Assembly (NCBI RefSeq): GCF_030692605.1
Contig: NZ_JAUYUD010000007.1
Coordinates: forward strand, 1-44,515
DNA from: Lutibacter sp.
GTDB taxonomy: Bacteria; Bacteroidota; Bacteroidia; Flavobacteriales; Flavobacteriaceae
Reading direction: 5' to 3'
Length of the DNA: 44,515 bases
Within the stretch, counting starts at the first letter, position 1. Each line of letters begins with the position of its first letter. Shown piece by piece: positions 14,189 to 24,153 of the stretch. The position numbers were made by a program, and so were the translations under genes. The notes below the pieces were generated by a model that saw only the letters and a list, made by a program, of their open reading frames with translations, ran no database searches and had not been told where the DNA came from.

Positions 14189-17100
14189 TTATCTACTTAA
14201 GTAAAGTCTATGCTGAATAGGTTTTCTATTTTCTTTATTAAAATAGATGATGAAGTAATAAATACCAGCAGGGGCTAACTCTCCATTGCCATTAAATTTG
14301 CCGTTCCAATCGGGATTAGAAGCGTCAGATTTATACACCATTTTACCCCATCTATTATAAAATTCTACTCTAAAATCTGGATACAAAGTTCTTAAATTTA
14401 AAATAGTAAACGTATCATTAATGCCGTTTCCTGAAGGTGAAAAACCATCATAAATCTCAATATCATATCCATCACAAGCCTCTAAAGTAACAGTTACTTC
14501 AAGAGGGTTTGTACTTGTACATCCAGCACTGTTTTTTTCGATCGCGTAATAGGTTTTTCCTTCTACTAGTAATTCAGATAAACTTAAAATAGAACCAGTT
14601 GGATAAGAATTATACCAAATAATTGTCCCCCCATTAACTGAAGTTACTTTTGCATTTAAATCTGAAATGGTTGGTTTACTTATTTTACAAAATTCATTTC
14701 CTGAAGCAATGAGGTTTGGAGTATTTATAACTGTTACAGATACATTAACTTTAGATCTTATAGAACTTTTACATCCAGTGGTTGCATCAGTTTGTACCGC
14801 CCAATAATCTTCACCATTTACTAATAATTCTGAAGTATTTAAAGTTGTTGTTGATGTTTCCGTTGCGTACCAAATAACACCATTTCCAGTTGCCACTAGG
14901 TTTGCTATTGTAGGGGAATCAGAAGAACAATAATTTTGATTTACAGCATTGATTGTTACCTTTTCCACATCATTTATTAAAGCAGTAATTTTTAATCTGG
15001 AAAAACTTGTGCAGCCTAATACATTAGATTGTGCCGCCCAATAATCTTGGCCATCTGTCAATAATTCTGTACTATTTAAAGGTGTTAAAGAGGTGCTTGT
15101 ATCATACCACACTATTAAATTTTCATTAACTTGTAAATTAGCTACGGTAGGTTTGTCAACTTTACAAAACACTTGACTAGTTTGAATAGTAGTTGGTGGT
15201 GAAATAGTTATAATAGTAGCAGTTACCACCAATCTAGAATTACTAACACAACCAGAAGTTGTATCAGTTTGTGTAGCCCAATAATCTTCACCATTAACTA
15301 ATAAAACTGCAGTACTTAATGGAATTGTTGAGGTAGCTGAATCGTACCATAAAATATTATTTCCACTTACGCTTAAATTTGCAATCGTGGCGTTAATATT
15401 AGCGCAAAATGATTGATTCGATATAGTTGTAGTAGGTGGTGCAATGGTTTTTAATGTTATCATTACAACTAATCTTGTTGAACTTTCACAACTAGAAGAA
15501 GATTCTGTTTGAGATGCCCAATAATCTTCACCATTCACTAATAATGCTGTAGTACTTAAAGGAATTGTTGAGGTAGCTGAATCGTACCATAGAATATTAT
15601 TTCCATTTATACTTAAATTTGCAATCGTGGCGTTAAGATCAGCACAAAATGATTGATTTGAAATTGTAGTAGTGGGTGGTGCAATGGTTTTTAATGTTAC
15701 CATTACAACTAATCTAGTTGAACTTTCACAATTAGAAGTAGGATTGGTTTGAGTTGCCCAATAGTCTTGGTTATGAACCAATAATTCGTTAGCGCCTAAT
15801 GGAACTGTTGATGTTGCGGTATCATACCATTGAATAGAGTTCCCACTAGCCTGAAGATTTGAAATGGTTGGTTTTATAATTTCACAAAATGATTGAGTTG
15901 AATTTAACGTAGTTGGAGGTAAAACATTGTTTATTGATATAGTTACAACCAATTTTGATAAAACCGAGCAACCAGAGGAATTGTCGATAAAAGAAGACCA
16001 ATAATCCTTTCCATGTACTAATAATTCAGAGGCATTTAATGGAGCAGTCAATGCTTCAGAGTCATACCATTGAACAGAACTTCCAGAGGTATTTAAATCA
16101 TTAACAGTAGGATAATCTATCTCACAAAATGCTAGATTACTTTGTATAGTGGAAGGAAGAGGAAGCGTATTAATACTTACCATTACAACTAATCTTGATT
16201 TGCTAATGCATCCTGTTGTTCCATCAGTTTGGGTTGCCCAATAATCTTGTCCGTGAATTAATAATTCGTTAGGACTTAATTGAACTGTTGATGTTGCCGT
16301 ATCAAACCATTGAATAGCTGTTCCAGTTCCTGTCAAATTACCTACAGTTGGATTATCAACTTCACAAAAAACTTGATTAGTTTGCGTTGTTGTTGGTGGC
16401 TGAATGGTTATAATGGTAACAGTAACAACCAATCTTGAATTACTTATACACCCTGAAATAGGATCAGTTTGAGTTGCCCAATAGTCTTGCCCATGCACTA
16501 ATAATGCGGTTGTGCTTAATGGAACTGTTGATGTTGCCGTATCATACCATTGAATAGTTGTTCCAGTTCCTGTCAAATTACCTACAGTTGGATTGTCTAC
16601 TTCACAAAAAACCTGATTAGTTTGGGTAGTAGTTGGTGGCTGGATGATTATAATTGTAACAGTTACAACTATTCTTAGAGCACTTTCACATCCCGTTGTA
16701 GCATCAGTTTGAGTTGCCCAATAATCTTGACCATGTACTAATAATTCGTTAGAATTTAATGGAACATTTGATGTTGCCGTATCATACCATTGAATTGCTG
16801 AACCAGAGCCACTTAAATCTCCCACTTTTGGATTGTCTACTTCACAAAAAATCTGATTAGTCTGATTAATTGTTGGGGGGAGTGTAATAATAATTGTTAT
16901 GGTAATACTTGCAGAAGCATCTGGGCAAATATTTAAGTTACTAGATACCGTATATAAATAAGTACCGGGGATATTTACTGTTGGATCATATGTTCCCAAA
17001 TATCCTCCTGATAAAATACTTGGTCCTGACCAAATTCCATCAATATCTGGAGTTCCTCCAAGTAAATCAAATAAGTTTACAGTAGCTAAATTTACTTCAC

Positions 17101-17917
17101 ATACGGTATATGAACTGTTTAATCCTGCATCCGGAATTGAATCAATATAAACTGTAGTAGCGGCCCTAGTGGTACTTTCGCAAGGAAAAGAATTTTGAGA
17201 AGCCCAATATTGTTTCCCATTTTCTAAAGGAAGGCTTGGATCTAAAGAATCTAAGGAATCTTCACTATCATACCACAAAATACTTATACCAGTAGCATGT
17301 AAATTCATTACTGTTGGAAATGGTGGACCACAAAAAGATTGAATTGGGGCAACAATTGGTGGAGGAGGATCAACAATTGTAACTGTTGTTGGAAACCTAC
17401 TACTTGTGCATCCATTTTCAGTTTGTTGAACCCAATAAGTTTTGCCATTAACTAAAGGTTCGGAGCTAGCATATAAAACACCTCCAACTTGAGCACTGTA
17501 CCATTCGATATTAGAACCTGTGGCTGATAAAGAAGCAACAATAGGTTTATCTTTAGCGCATTTTCCAACAAAAATATCTACACCTGTTGGTAAATGACCA
17601 TAAATAGTAACTGTAATTGCTAATCGAGTTATACTACAACCTCCGCTAGTTACATTATCAGCATAATATATTTTATCATCAATTAATAGGGTAGAAGTGC
17701 TTAATTGATTACCTCCTGACGCAGCATCAAACCATAAAATAGTGCCACCTGAGACTACTAAATCTGCTATTTTTTTATTATCACTTTTACAAAATATTTG
17801 CGATGCGCTACCAGTGGGAGATGGGTTTAGACATTGTGAAAAAGTTGATTGAGAAATTAAAAAAGTACATGTTAAATATAAAAATATACTAAACAACGAA
17901 AATTCCCCTTTTTTCAT
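14189..17917 (-). CDS. Large repeat surface protein with T9SS type B (gliding-associated) C-terminal domain
   Basis: A 1242-residue secreted protein. It has a signal peptide to about residue 28, then some fourteen Ig-like units of about 80 residues, one of which (about 268-348) is divergent. Residues 350-909 are seven units with an exact 80-residue period. Each unit carries FC near its start, a WYDTATS-like strand, DYWATQT, GC and a closing RLVVTVTI; the two cysteines probably form one disulfide per unit. The last 90 residues (FSPSGNGINDTF, then NRWGKMVYKS) are the type B sorting domain recognised by the T9SS. It is the first gene of an operon with porP and ompA. It probably acts as an adhesin or surface fibre; the ligand is unknown. 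No clear promoter box was found upstream. Confidence 0.9.
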   Translation of the reverse strand: MKKGEFSLFSIFLYLTCTFLISQSTFSQCLNPSPTGSASQIFCKSDNKKIADLVVSGGTILWFDAASGGNQLSTSTLLIDDKIYYADNVTSGGCSITRLAITVTIYGHLPTGVDIFVGKCAKDKPIVASLSATGSNIEWYSAQVGGVLYASSEPLVNGKTYWVQQTENGCTSSRFPTTVTIVDPPPPIVAPIQSFCGPPFPTVMNLHATGISILWYDSEDSLDSLDPSLPLENGKQYWASQNSFPCESTTRAATTVYIDSIPDAGLNSSYTVCEVNLATVNLFDLLGGTPDIDGIWSGPSILSGGYLGTYDPTVNIPGTYLYTVSSNLNICPDASASITITIIITLPPTINQTNQIFCEVDNPKVGDLSGSGSAIQWYDTATSNVPLNSNELLVHGQDYWATQTDATTGCESALRIVVTVTIIIIQPPTTTQTNQVFCEVDNPTVGNLTGTGTTIQWYDTATSTVPLSTTALLVHGQDYWATQTDPISGCISNSRLVVTVTIITIQPPTTTQTNQVFCEVDNPTVGNLTGTGTAIQWFDTATSTVQLSPNELLIHGQDYWATQTDGTTGCISKSRLVVMVSINTLPLPSTIQSNLAFCEIDYPTVNDLNTSGSSVQWYDSEALTAPLNASELLVHGKDYWSSFIDNSSGCSVLSKLVVTISINNVLPPTTLNSTQSFCEIIKPTISNLQASGNSIQWYDTATSTVPLGANELLVHNQDYWATQTNPTSNCESSTRLVVMVTLKTIAPPTTTISNQSFCADLNATIANLSINGNNILWYDSATSTIPLSTTALLVNGEDYWASQTESSSSCESSTRLVVMITLKTIAPPTTTISNQSFCANINATIANLSVSGNNILWYDSATSTIPLSTAVLLVNGEDYWATQTDTTSGCVSNSRLVVTATIITISPPTTIQTSQVFCKVDKPTVANLQVNENLIVWYDTSTSLTPLNSTELLTDGQDYWAAQSNVLGCTSFSRLKITALINDVEKVTINAVNQNYCSSDSPTIANLVATGNGVIWYATETSTTTLNTSELLVNGEDYWAVQTDATTGCKSSIRSKVNVSVTVINTPNLIASGNEFCKISKPTISDLNAKVTSVNGGTIIWYNSYPTGSILSLSELLVEGKTYYAIEKNSAGCTSTNPLEVTVTLEACDGYDIEIYDGFSPSGNGINDTFTILNLRTLYPDFRVEFYNRWGKMVYKSDASNPDWNGKFNGNGELAPAGIYYFIIYFNKENRKPIQHRLYLSR
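15191..16870 (-). repeat. Seven 240-bp tandem repeats inside the surface-protein gene
   Basis: Seven consecutive units of exactly 240 bp encode residues 350-909. Neighbouring units at 16391-16630 and 16151-16390, and at 15431-15670 and 15191-15430, are close to identical over long stretches: GTTCCAGTTCCTGTCAAATT recurs 240 bases apart, as does AATCGTGGCGTTAA. Such copies point to recent duplication and could vary in number by slippage or recombination. Confidence 0.9.
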
Positions 17918-18094
17918 AGAATTTTAAGTTTGATTAATTGATTTTTTCAGCTTGATTTTTTACTTATAAGTATAAATATAATAATAAATTACCGTTTGTT
18001 TATAAAAAAACGTTAGATATTTAATTAATTAAGTTTTTAATGTGTGTCATTAGAAGTATTTATTATATGTTTTTATTCTTTTTAATTGTTTACT

Positions 18095-18102
18095 TATATT
18101 TG
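18095..18102 (+). promoter_or_regulatory. mpl promoter (-7 box)
   Basis: TATATTTG, an exact TAnnTTTG, 20 bases upstream of the mpl ATG at 18123. The leader would be about 14 nt. No TTG at the usual -33 spacing. Confidence 0.5.
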
Positions 18103-18122
18103 AATTTATAAATATTTAGTAA

Positions 18123-19475
18123 ATGAATTTACATTTTATTGCTATTGGAGGGAGTGCAATGCACAATTTAGCATTGGCATTACTTAAAAAAGGATATGAA
18201 ATTACAGGAAGTGACGATGTGATTTTTGAACCTTCTAAATCCCGACTCGAAAAGAATGGTATATTGCCAAATGAAATGGGTTGGTTTCCTGAAAAAATTA
18301 CTTCAGTGATTGATGCTATAATTTTAGGAATGCACGCAAAAGCTGATAATCCTGAGTTATTAAAAGCGAGGCAATTAGGACTGAAAATTTATTCATACCC
18401 TGAGTTTTTGTACGAACAATCAAAAAACAAAACTAGAGTTGTTATTGGCGGTTCTCATGGAAAAACTACAATAACTTCTATGATATTGCACGTGATGAAA
18501 TATCATAATGTTGAAGTAGATTATATGGTGGGTGCGCAATTGGATGGTTTTGAAACAATGGTTCATCTTACTGAAGAAAATGAGTTTATTGTTTTAGAAG
18601 GAGATGAGTATTTGTCTAGCCCAATAGATAGAAGACCTAAATTTCACTTATATCAACCTAATATTGCTTTAATTAGCGGTATTGCCTGGGATCATATTAA
18701 TGTGTTCCCAACATATGAATTTTATGTAGAGCAGTTTTCAATTTTTGTCGATGCTATTACTAAAGGTGGAAGTATTGTTTACAATGAAGAAGACGATGAA
18801 GTTAAAAGAGTAGTTGAACAAACTCAAAATGCTATTAAAAAGTATCCTTATCATACACCTAAATTTAAAATTAAAGACGGAATTACCATTATTGACACCA
18901 GTTATGGAGAATTACCACTAGAAGTTTTCGGTAAACATAATTTACAAAATTTGGCAGGAGCTAAATGGATTTGTCAACATATGGGAATTATGGAGGAAGA
19001 TTTTTACGAAGCAATTTCAAGTTTTAAAGGAGCCAATAAGCGATTAGAGAAAATTGCCGAAAATAAAACGGTAACTATTTTTAAAGATTTTGCTCATTCC
19101 CCAAGTAAAGTAGAAGCTACGACCAAAGCTGTTAAAAATCAATTTCCAGAAAGATATTTAATTGCTTGTTTAGAATTACATACATACAGCAGTTTAAATG
19201 CAGATTTTTTAAAAGAATATAAAGGAACCTTAAATAAAGCAGATAAAGCCGTTGTATTTTACTCACCAGATGCGGTTGAAATTAAGAAACTTGAAAAAGT
19301 TACATCGGAACAAATAAAAAGTGCCTTTGAACGAGACGACTTGATTGTTTTCACCAATCCTATAGAATTTCAAGAATTTTTATTTAATCAAAAGTTAAAC
19401 AATGCGGTATTGCTTTTAATGAGTTCTGGGAATTATGGTGGATTAGATTTTAATAAATTGAAAGAACTGATTTAA
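18123..19475 (+). CDS. mpl: UDP-N-acetylmuramate:L-Ala-gamma-D-Glu-meso-DAP ligase
   Basis: A 450-residue Mur-ligase family enzyme that attaches recycled murein tripeptide to UDP-MurNAc, saving steps in peptidoglycan synthesis. It shows the Mur N-terminal Rossmann start (LHFIAIGGSAMHNLALALL), the ATP loop VIGGSHGKTTITSM (residues 107-120), EGDEY near 160 and the downstream segments AWDHINVFPT and FKDFAHSPSKVEAT. The length and the GGSAMHN opening distinguish Mpl from MurC (GGxGMSG). It converges on trkH with a seven-base gap. Confidence 0.92.
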   Translation: MNLHFIAIGGSAMHNLALALLKKGYEITGSDDVIFEPSKSRLEKNGILPNEMGWFPEKITSVIDAIILGMHAKADNPELLKARQLGLKIYSYPEFLYEQSKNKTRVVIGGSHGKTTITSMILHVMKYHNVEVDYMVGAQLDGFETMVHLTEENEFIVLEGDEYLSSPIDRRPKFHLYQPNIALISGIAWDHINVFPTYEFYVEQFSIFVDAITKGGSIVYNEEDDEVKRVVEQTQNAIKKYPYHTPKFKIKDGITIIDTSYGELPLEVFGKHNLQNLAGAKWICQHMGIMEEDFYEAISSFKGANKRLEKIAENKTVTIFKDFAHSPSKVEATTKAVKNQFPERYLIACLELHTYSSLNADFLKEYKGTLNKADKAVVFYSPDAVEIKKLEKVTSEQIKSAFERDDLIVFTNPIEFQEFLFNQKLNNAVLLLMSSGNYGGLDFNKLKELI

Positions 19476-19482
19476 TATTTTA

Positions 19483-20982
19483 TTAATTATTCCTCCAAAA
19501 GAAAGGTGTCAATAAAATTAAAACAGTAAACAATTCTAATCTTCCAATTAACATTAAAAAGGCACAAATCCATTTTGCGATATCCGATAAATGCGAAAAA
19601 TTATTAATAGGACTCACCGACCCTATTGCTGGACCAATGTTTCCTAATGAAGATGCCGCTGCACCCATGGCTGAGTTAAAATCGAGTCCTGCAAAAGAAA
19701 GTGCAACCGAGCTCATTATAAAAATTCCCATGTATAACACAAAAAAAGATAAGATATTAAAAACAATAGATTTTGGAACACTTCCACCGTCGTATCTAAC
19801 AGGAATTATTGCATTTGGATGAAGTAATCTTTTAAATTCGTAAAAGCTACTTTTTATCATAATTATATGGCGTACAATTTTTACACCTCCACTCGTTGAA
19901 CCAGCAGAACCACCAATAAAAAATAGTGAAAACATAATCATGGTTGCGAAAGAACTCCACGTTGTAAAATCGGCAGATACAAAACCGGTAGTTGTAATTA
20001 TCGAAACCACTGAAAATGCGGCATGCCTAAAAGCACTTTCTGTTTCACCATAATTTTTAAGATGAGCAATAGTTGAAACTAGGCTCTGATCTTGAAAATT
20101 AATTATTAAAAATGTCATTAATAAGGTTAAACCTAATACTCCAAAAAAGTAATATTTAAATTCTTCACTATTAAATACTTTTGATATTTTTCCTTTCATT
20201 GCAAAATATGTCAATACAAAATTTGTTCCCGCTATGAACATAAAAATTGTGATAATATACTGAATTAAGGGAGCGTGATCCCAATAGGCCACACTTGAAT
20301 TTTTGGTAGAAAAACCACCAGTACTCATTGTTGCCATTGAGTGGTTAATGGCATCAAACCAGGTCATTCCAGCAATTTTTAAAAGTAAAAATTCGGCCAT
20401 TGTTAGTGCAAAATAAATTAGCCAAAGTCTTTTTGCAGTTTCAGTAATTCGTGGATGCATTTTATCTGCTGATGGTCCTGGAGCTTCTGCCATAAATAAT
20501 TGCATTCCTCCAATACCAAGAAGAGGAAGAATTGCAACTGCAAGTACAATAATACCCATACCGCCTATCCAATGTGTTGCACTTCGCCAAAATAAAATAC
20601 CTTTTGGCATCGATTCAATGTCATTTAAAATAGAGGAACCAGTTGTTGAATATCCCGACATTGTTTCGAAAAACGCATTGGTAAAATAAGGAATAGTATC
20701 TGTAAAAATGTAGGGTAAAGTTCCTGTAAATGAAAGTACGAGCCAACCAAAAGTAACTATTAAATAGCCCTCTTTTTTGTGTAAAGTTTTGGATGCCTTT
20801 CTGTTGAAAAACCAAAGGAAAAAGCCAAAAAATATAGTTATAATCCCACCTTTTAAAATTCCCCAACCTTCAGGCTCCCTGTAATACAAGCTAAAAGGAA
20901 CGGCTAAAAGCATAAAAAAGCCATTCAAGATTGCTGTTAATCCTAAAAAACTTATGATTATTCTATAATTAAGATTTTTCAT
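19483..20982 (-). CDS. trkH: Trk-type potassium uptake protein, membrane subunit
   Basis: A 499-residue integral membrane protein of the TrkH family. The four pore loops with their selectivity glycines are visible: MSGYSTTGSS, MSTGGFSTKNSS, SIITTTGFVSADF and ASSLGNIGPAIG. It imports K+ across the inner membrane together with the TrkA ring. Its gene starts two bases after trkA on the same strand, so the pair forms one operon, and this spacing fixes the start. Nothing looks missing compared with typical 480-500-residue members. Confidence 0.95.
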   Translation of the reverse strand: MKNLNYRIIISFLGLTAILNGFFMLLAVPFSLYYREPEGWGILKGGIITIFFGFFLWFFNRKASKTLHKKEGYLIVTFGWLVLSFTGTLPYIFTDTIPYFTNAFFETMSGYSTTGSSILNDIESMPKGILFWRSATHWIGGMGIIVLAVAILPLLGIGGMQLFMAEAPGPSADKMHPRITETAKRLWLIYFALTMAEFLLLKIAGMTWFDAINHSMATMSTGGFSTKNSSVAYWDHAPLIQYIITIFMFIAGTNFVLTYFAMKGKISKVFNSEEFKYYFFGVLGLTLLMTFLIINFQDQSLVSTIAHLKNYGETESAFRHAAFSVVSIITTTGFVSADFTTWSSFATMIMFSLFFIGGSAGSTSGGVKIVRHIIMIKSSFYEFKRLLHPNAIIPVRYDGGSVPKSIVFNILSFFVLYMGIFIMSSVALSFAGLDFNSAMGAAASSLGNIGPAIGSVSPINNFSHLSDIAKWICAFLMLIGRLELFTVLILLTPFFWRNN

Positions 20983-20984
20983 AA

Positions 20985-22331
20985 TTAGTTGAATAATTTT
21001 TCAACTAAATGAATGGCTTCTGGCAAACAAAACACCACAGCCTTATCGCCTTCCAGTATTTGAAAATCACCAAAAGTCATTAATGCTTTACCATCCCTTA
21101 TGACACCACCAAAAACTGCTTTTTTAGTAAGTTGGATATTTTTAACCAAATTTTTTGTTACTGGAGAATTTGGTTTTACTCTAAATTCTAATACTTCAGC
21201 ATCTACATTATGTAGGTTAGCCAGTTTTAATACTTCCCCTTTTCTGACGTGTTTAAAAATGGCACTTGCAGCTAATAATTTTTTGTTTATTAAAGTATCA
21301 ATTCCAATAGTTTGACTAATATTTATATAGTCCATATTTTCAACCAAAGCAATGGTTTTTTTAACGCCTTTAGATTTGGCAACCAAACAAGACATTATAT
21401 TGGTTTCAGAATTTCCTGTTACGGCAATAAAAGCATCCATTTGAGAAATATTTTCTTCTTCTAATAATTCAACATTTCTGCCATCTCCCTTAATAACTAA
21501 TGCTTTTGGTATTTTTTCAGCCACATCTTTCGCTCGCTCTTTATCTAATTCAATTAATTTTATATTAAAATTACTATCGCATAAATTTCTTGCAGCTTTA
21601 ACACCAATTTTACTTGCGCCTAAAATCATTACATCTTTTACGCCAAATTCAGTTTTACCCATTAATTTATACAATTTTTTAATACTGCTTTTAGGAGTAG
21701 AAAAATAAATTTGGTCGTTTGCACTATACTTTGTATCTCCTCGTGGGATAATAGTTATATTACTTTTTTCTGGTTTTATTGCAATGGTAATAAATTCTAC
21801 TTCACTAAATTTTTCTTTAGCCTCTTGAACTGTTAAATTAATTAATGGAGAGTCGTATTCCAATTTACTTCCTAAAATATTTAGGGTGCCATTTTCAAAC
21901 TCAATAGTGTCATTAAAAGCAGATTGATGCAATAGCATTTTAATTTCATCGGCAGCTAATTCACCAGGGGAAATCATATAATCAATGCCAATTTCAGCAA
22001 AATCAATTTCAGTATTTTGAGATAATTCGTGGTTTGAAATTCGGGCAATTGTTTTTTTTGCACCCAGTTTTTTTGCAATCACTGAAATAGTAAAATTGGT
22101 GTTTTGTGATTCGGTAACAGCTAAGAAAATATCAGCTTTATCTACATTAACTTCCTTTAAAAGTTTAATTGAAGTAGCATCTCCCCGTTTTGTAATTACA
22201 TCAATGTGGTTACCTGCATATTCAAGCTTTTCTGCGTCTAAGTCAATTAAATAAATATCTTGAGATTCATATGAAAGTAGCTTTGCTAAATGAAAGCCAA
22301 CATCTCCAGCACCAACAATTATAATTTTCAT
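20985..22331 (-). CDS. trkA: Trk potassium uptake regulatory subunit
   Basis: A 448-residue cytoplasmic protein made of two repeats, each an NAD-binding RCK domain plus a TrkA-C domain. The first starts MKIIIVGAGDVGFHLAKLL (GxGxxG motif) and ends in the IIPRGDTKYSANDQIYF segment. The second begins VMILGASKIGVKAARNL near residue 233, where the glycine motif is altered (GASKIG), as in many second repeats. It gates TrkH in response to bound nucleotides. The gene lies first in a trkA-trkH operon with its own promoter box at 22349-22356. Confidence 0.95.
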   Translation of the reverse strand: MKIIIVGAGDVGFHLAKLLSYESQDIYLIDLDAEKLEYAGNHIDVITKRGDATSIKLLKEVNVDKADIFLAVTESQNTNFTISVIAKKLGAKKTIARISNHELSQNTEIDFAEIGIDYMISPGELAADEIKMLLHQSAFNDTIEFENGTLNILGSKLEYDSPLINLTVQEAKEKFSEVEFITIAIKPEKSNITIIPRGDTKYSANDQIYFSTPKSSIKKLYKLMGKTEFGVKDVMILGASKIGVKAARNLCDSNFNIKLIELDKERAKDVAEKIPKALVIKGDGRNVELLEEENISQMDAFIAVTGNSETNIMSCLVAKSKGVKKTIALVENMDYINISQTIGIDTLINKKLLAASAIFKHVRKGEVLKLANLHNVDAEVLEFRVKPNSPVTKNLVKNIQLTKKAVFGGVIRDGKALMTFGDFQILEGDKAVVFCLPEAIHLVEKLFN

Positions 22332-22348
22332 AGTGTAAATATTAGTTG

Positions 22349-22356
22349 CAAAGGTA
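22349..22356 (-). promoter_or_regulatory. trkA-trkH promoter (-7 box)
   Basis: TACCTTTG on the minus strand, an exact TAnnTTTG, with a TTG at 22373-22375 that leaves a 16-base spacer. The start of transcription would be near 22343 and the leader about 11 nt. Confidence 0.6.
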
Positions 22357-22401
22357 TTTATTATTTTTTACTCAATTCTTTTTTTTATGAAGTGCTATTA
22401 A

Positions 22402-23304
22402 TTATGGAAGGTCTTTTCCTAAAGATGCAATATAAATTTGAAACCACTGCTCTAAAGTCATTTTTAGGAGTAACGATTCAGAGGCAAGTTTTATCCTATT
22501 TATATTACCTGTTCCTATTATTGGTGCCATTTTTGAAGGGTGCATTAATAACCAGCAATATATTACCGAAGTTATGCAAGGTGCATTTATTTCCAGCCTA
22601 ATTTCTTCTAACACTTTTTTAATTCTAATTCCTTTTATATCAGTTGGGTTCAATAAATTTCCTCCTGCCAATGGAGACCAAGCCATAGGATTTATTTTTT
22701 CTTTTTGAAGAAAATCGAGCATTCCGTTTTCAAAATGTTCTAATGAATAAGGAGAAATTTCAATTTGATTGGTAACAAGAGGATTTTCGATAAAAAAATT
22801 TAAAGTGCTGAATTGCTGAGCTGAAAAATTAGACACTCCAAAATGGAGAACTTTACCTTCTTTTTTAAGATGCGTAAATGCTTTTGCAACTTCTTCATTG
22901 TTAAAAAATGGAGAAGGTCTATGTAATAAAAGTAAATCGATATAATCTGTTTGCAGATTTTTTAAAGAATTTTCAACAGATGAAACAATGTGCTGATAAC
23001 TATAATCGTAAATTTTTACTTTCCTGTCAGGATATTTATTTGAATTCAATTTTATACCACACTTTGTAATTAATTGAAGCTTAGTTCGTACCCCTTTATT
23101 TAAATTTAAAGCATTTCCAAAAAGAGCTTCACACGTGTAATTTCCGTATATATCTGCGTGGTCTATGGTAGTTATACCTAATTCGAAAGTTCTTTCTATT
23201 AGTGTGATTAATTCTTGAGTCGATAAATTCCAGTCATTTAAACGCCAATGTCCGTGAATTAATCTTGAAATTGTAAAATCTTCAGCTATTTTAATAGTTT
23301 GCAT
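22402..23304 (-). CDS. Aldo/keto reductase
   Basis: A 300-residue oxidoreductase of the aldo/keto reductase superfamily. It reduces carbonyl compounds with NADPH. The catalytic tetrad is present: Asp48 and Tyr53 in TTIDHADIYG, Lys81 in LITKCG and His128 in LLLLHRP. SNFSAQQ and MAWSPLAGG follow as in YdhF-like members. The C-terminal GTGNINRI segment is the cofactor phosphate-binding region. The substrate is not deducible. It lies upstream of trkA on the same strand, but the 70-base gap contains a trkA promoter, so it is probably a separate unit. Confidence 0.9.
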   Translation of the reverse strand: MQTIKIAEDFTISRLIHGHWRLNDWNLSTQELITLIERTFELGITTIDHADIYGNYTCEALFGNALNLNKGVRTKLQLITKCGIKLNSNKYPDRKVKIYDYSYQHIVSSVENSLKNLQTDYIDLLLLHRPSPFFNNEEVAKAFTHLKKEGKVLHFGVSNFSAQQFSTLNFFIENPLVTNQIEISPYSLEHFENGMLDFLQKEKINPMAWSPLAGGNLLNPTDIKGIRIKKVLEEIRLEINAPCITSVIYCWLLMHPSKMAPIIGTGNINRIKLASESLLLKMTLEQWFQIYIASLGKDLP

Positions 23305-23395
23305 CCTGATAAATTAAATATGAAATATAGAACTTCGAAAATAAAAATTTATGTTGAATATTTCTTTAAGATTCTAATGTTTTATTCATTTTTTA

Positions 23396-23422
23396 TTGAA
23401 CGTTCAAGAATTCATATATTTG
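23396..23422 (+). promoter_or_regulatory. radC promoter with -33 and -7 boxes
   Basis: TTG at 23396-23398, a 16-base spacer and TATATTTG at 23415-23422. The box ends seven bases before the first ATG (23430), so the mRNA would be leaderless or nearly so, unless the second ATG (23436) is used. Confidence 0.6.
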
Positions 23423-23429
23423 AAAAAAA

Positions 23430-24134
23430 ATGACTATGAATTATCCATTAAAAAGTTTGACCATAAAATCATGGGCCGAAGACGATAGGCCAAGAGAAAA
23501 ATTGGTATTGAAAGGAAAATCGTCTTTATCAGATGCCGAATTAATAGCCATTTTAATTGGTTCTGGAAGTGCGGGAGAAAGTGCCGTGAATTTGTCAAAA
23601 CGAATTTTAACTTCAATAGATAATAATTTAAATAAACTTGGAAAATTGTCTGTTACAGATCTAGTAAAATTTAAAGGGATTGGTGAGGCTAAAGCAATTT
23701 CTATTATTACGGCTTTGGAATTAGGGCGAAGACGAAGATTAGAAGAAGCAGTGGCATTGCCTAAAATAACAAGCAGTAAAGATGTGTTTAATACGATGCA
23801 ACCTATTATAGGGGAGTTGCATCATGAAGAATTTTGGGTTGTATTTCTAAATAATTCAAATAAAATTTTGCATAAATTTCAGTTGAGTATAGGTGGATTA
23901 ACTGGTACTTTGGTAGATGTAAGATTGGTTTTTAAAAAAGCGCTTGAACTATCTGCAACGGCACTTATTTTATGTCATAATCACCCATCTGGAAAATTAA
24001 CTCCAAGCGTTGCTGATAAAGACATTACTAAAAAATTAAAAAATGCAGGGGAAATAGTTGATATTAAAGTTTTAGATCACATAATTATTACCGAAAATGA
24101 TTATTTTAGCTTTGCAGACGAAAACTTAATTTAA
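23430..24134 (+). CDS. radC: RadC family protein (JAB/MPN metalloprotease fold)
   Basis: A 234-residue protein. It has a helix-hairpin-helix region near residues 65-100 (LVKFKGIGEAKAISI) and the metal-binding JAMM motif HNHPSG with a following Asp (His183, His185, Asp196). The name comes from an old link to DNA repair that was later withdrawn; the true role of housekeeping RadC is unclear. The start is either ATG at 23430 (MTMNYP) or ATG at 23436; the promoter position permits both. It is followed 19 bases later by the DUF7033 gene on the same strand. Confidence 0.93.
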   Translation: MTMNYPLKSLTIKSWAEDDRPREKLVLKGKSSLSDAELIAILIGSGSAGESAVNLSKRILTSIDNNLNKLGKLSVTDLVKFKGIGEAKAISIITALELGRRRRLEEAVALPKITSSKDVFNTMQPIIGELHHEEFWVVFLNNSNKILHKFQLSIGGLTGTLVDVRLVFKKALELSATALILCHNHPSGKLTPSVADKDITKKLKNAGEIVDIKVLDHIIITENDYFSFADENLI

Positions 24135-24153
24135 ATAGTTACAATAACATACA

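Noticed and set aside
15191-16870. CRISPR-like regular repeats
   Set aside because: The 240-bp period is coding, in frame, and makes repeated Ig-like protein units.
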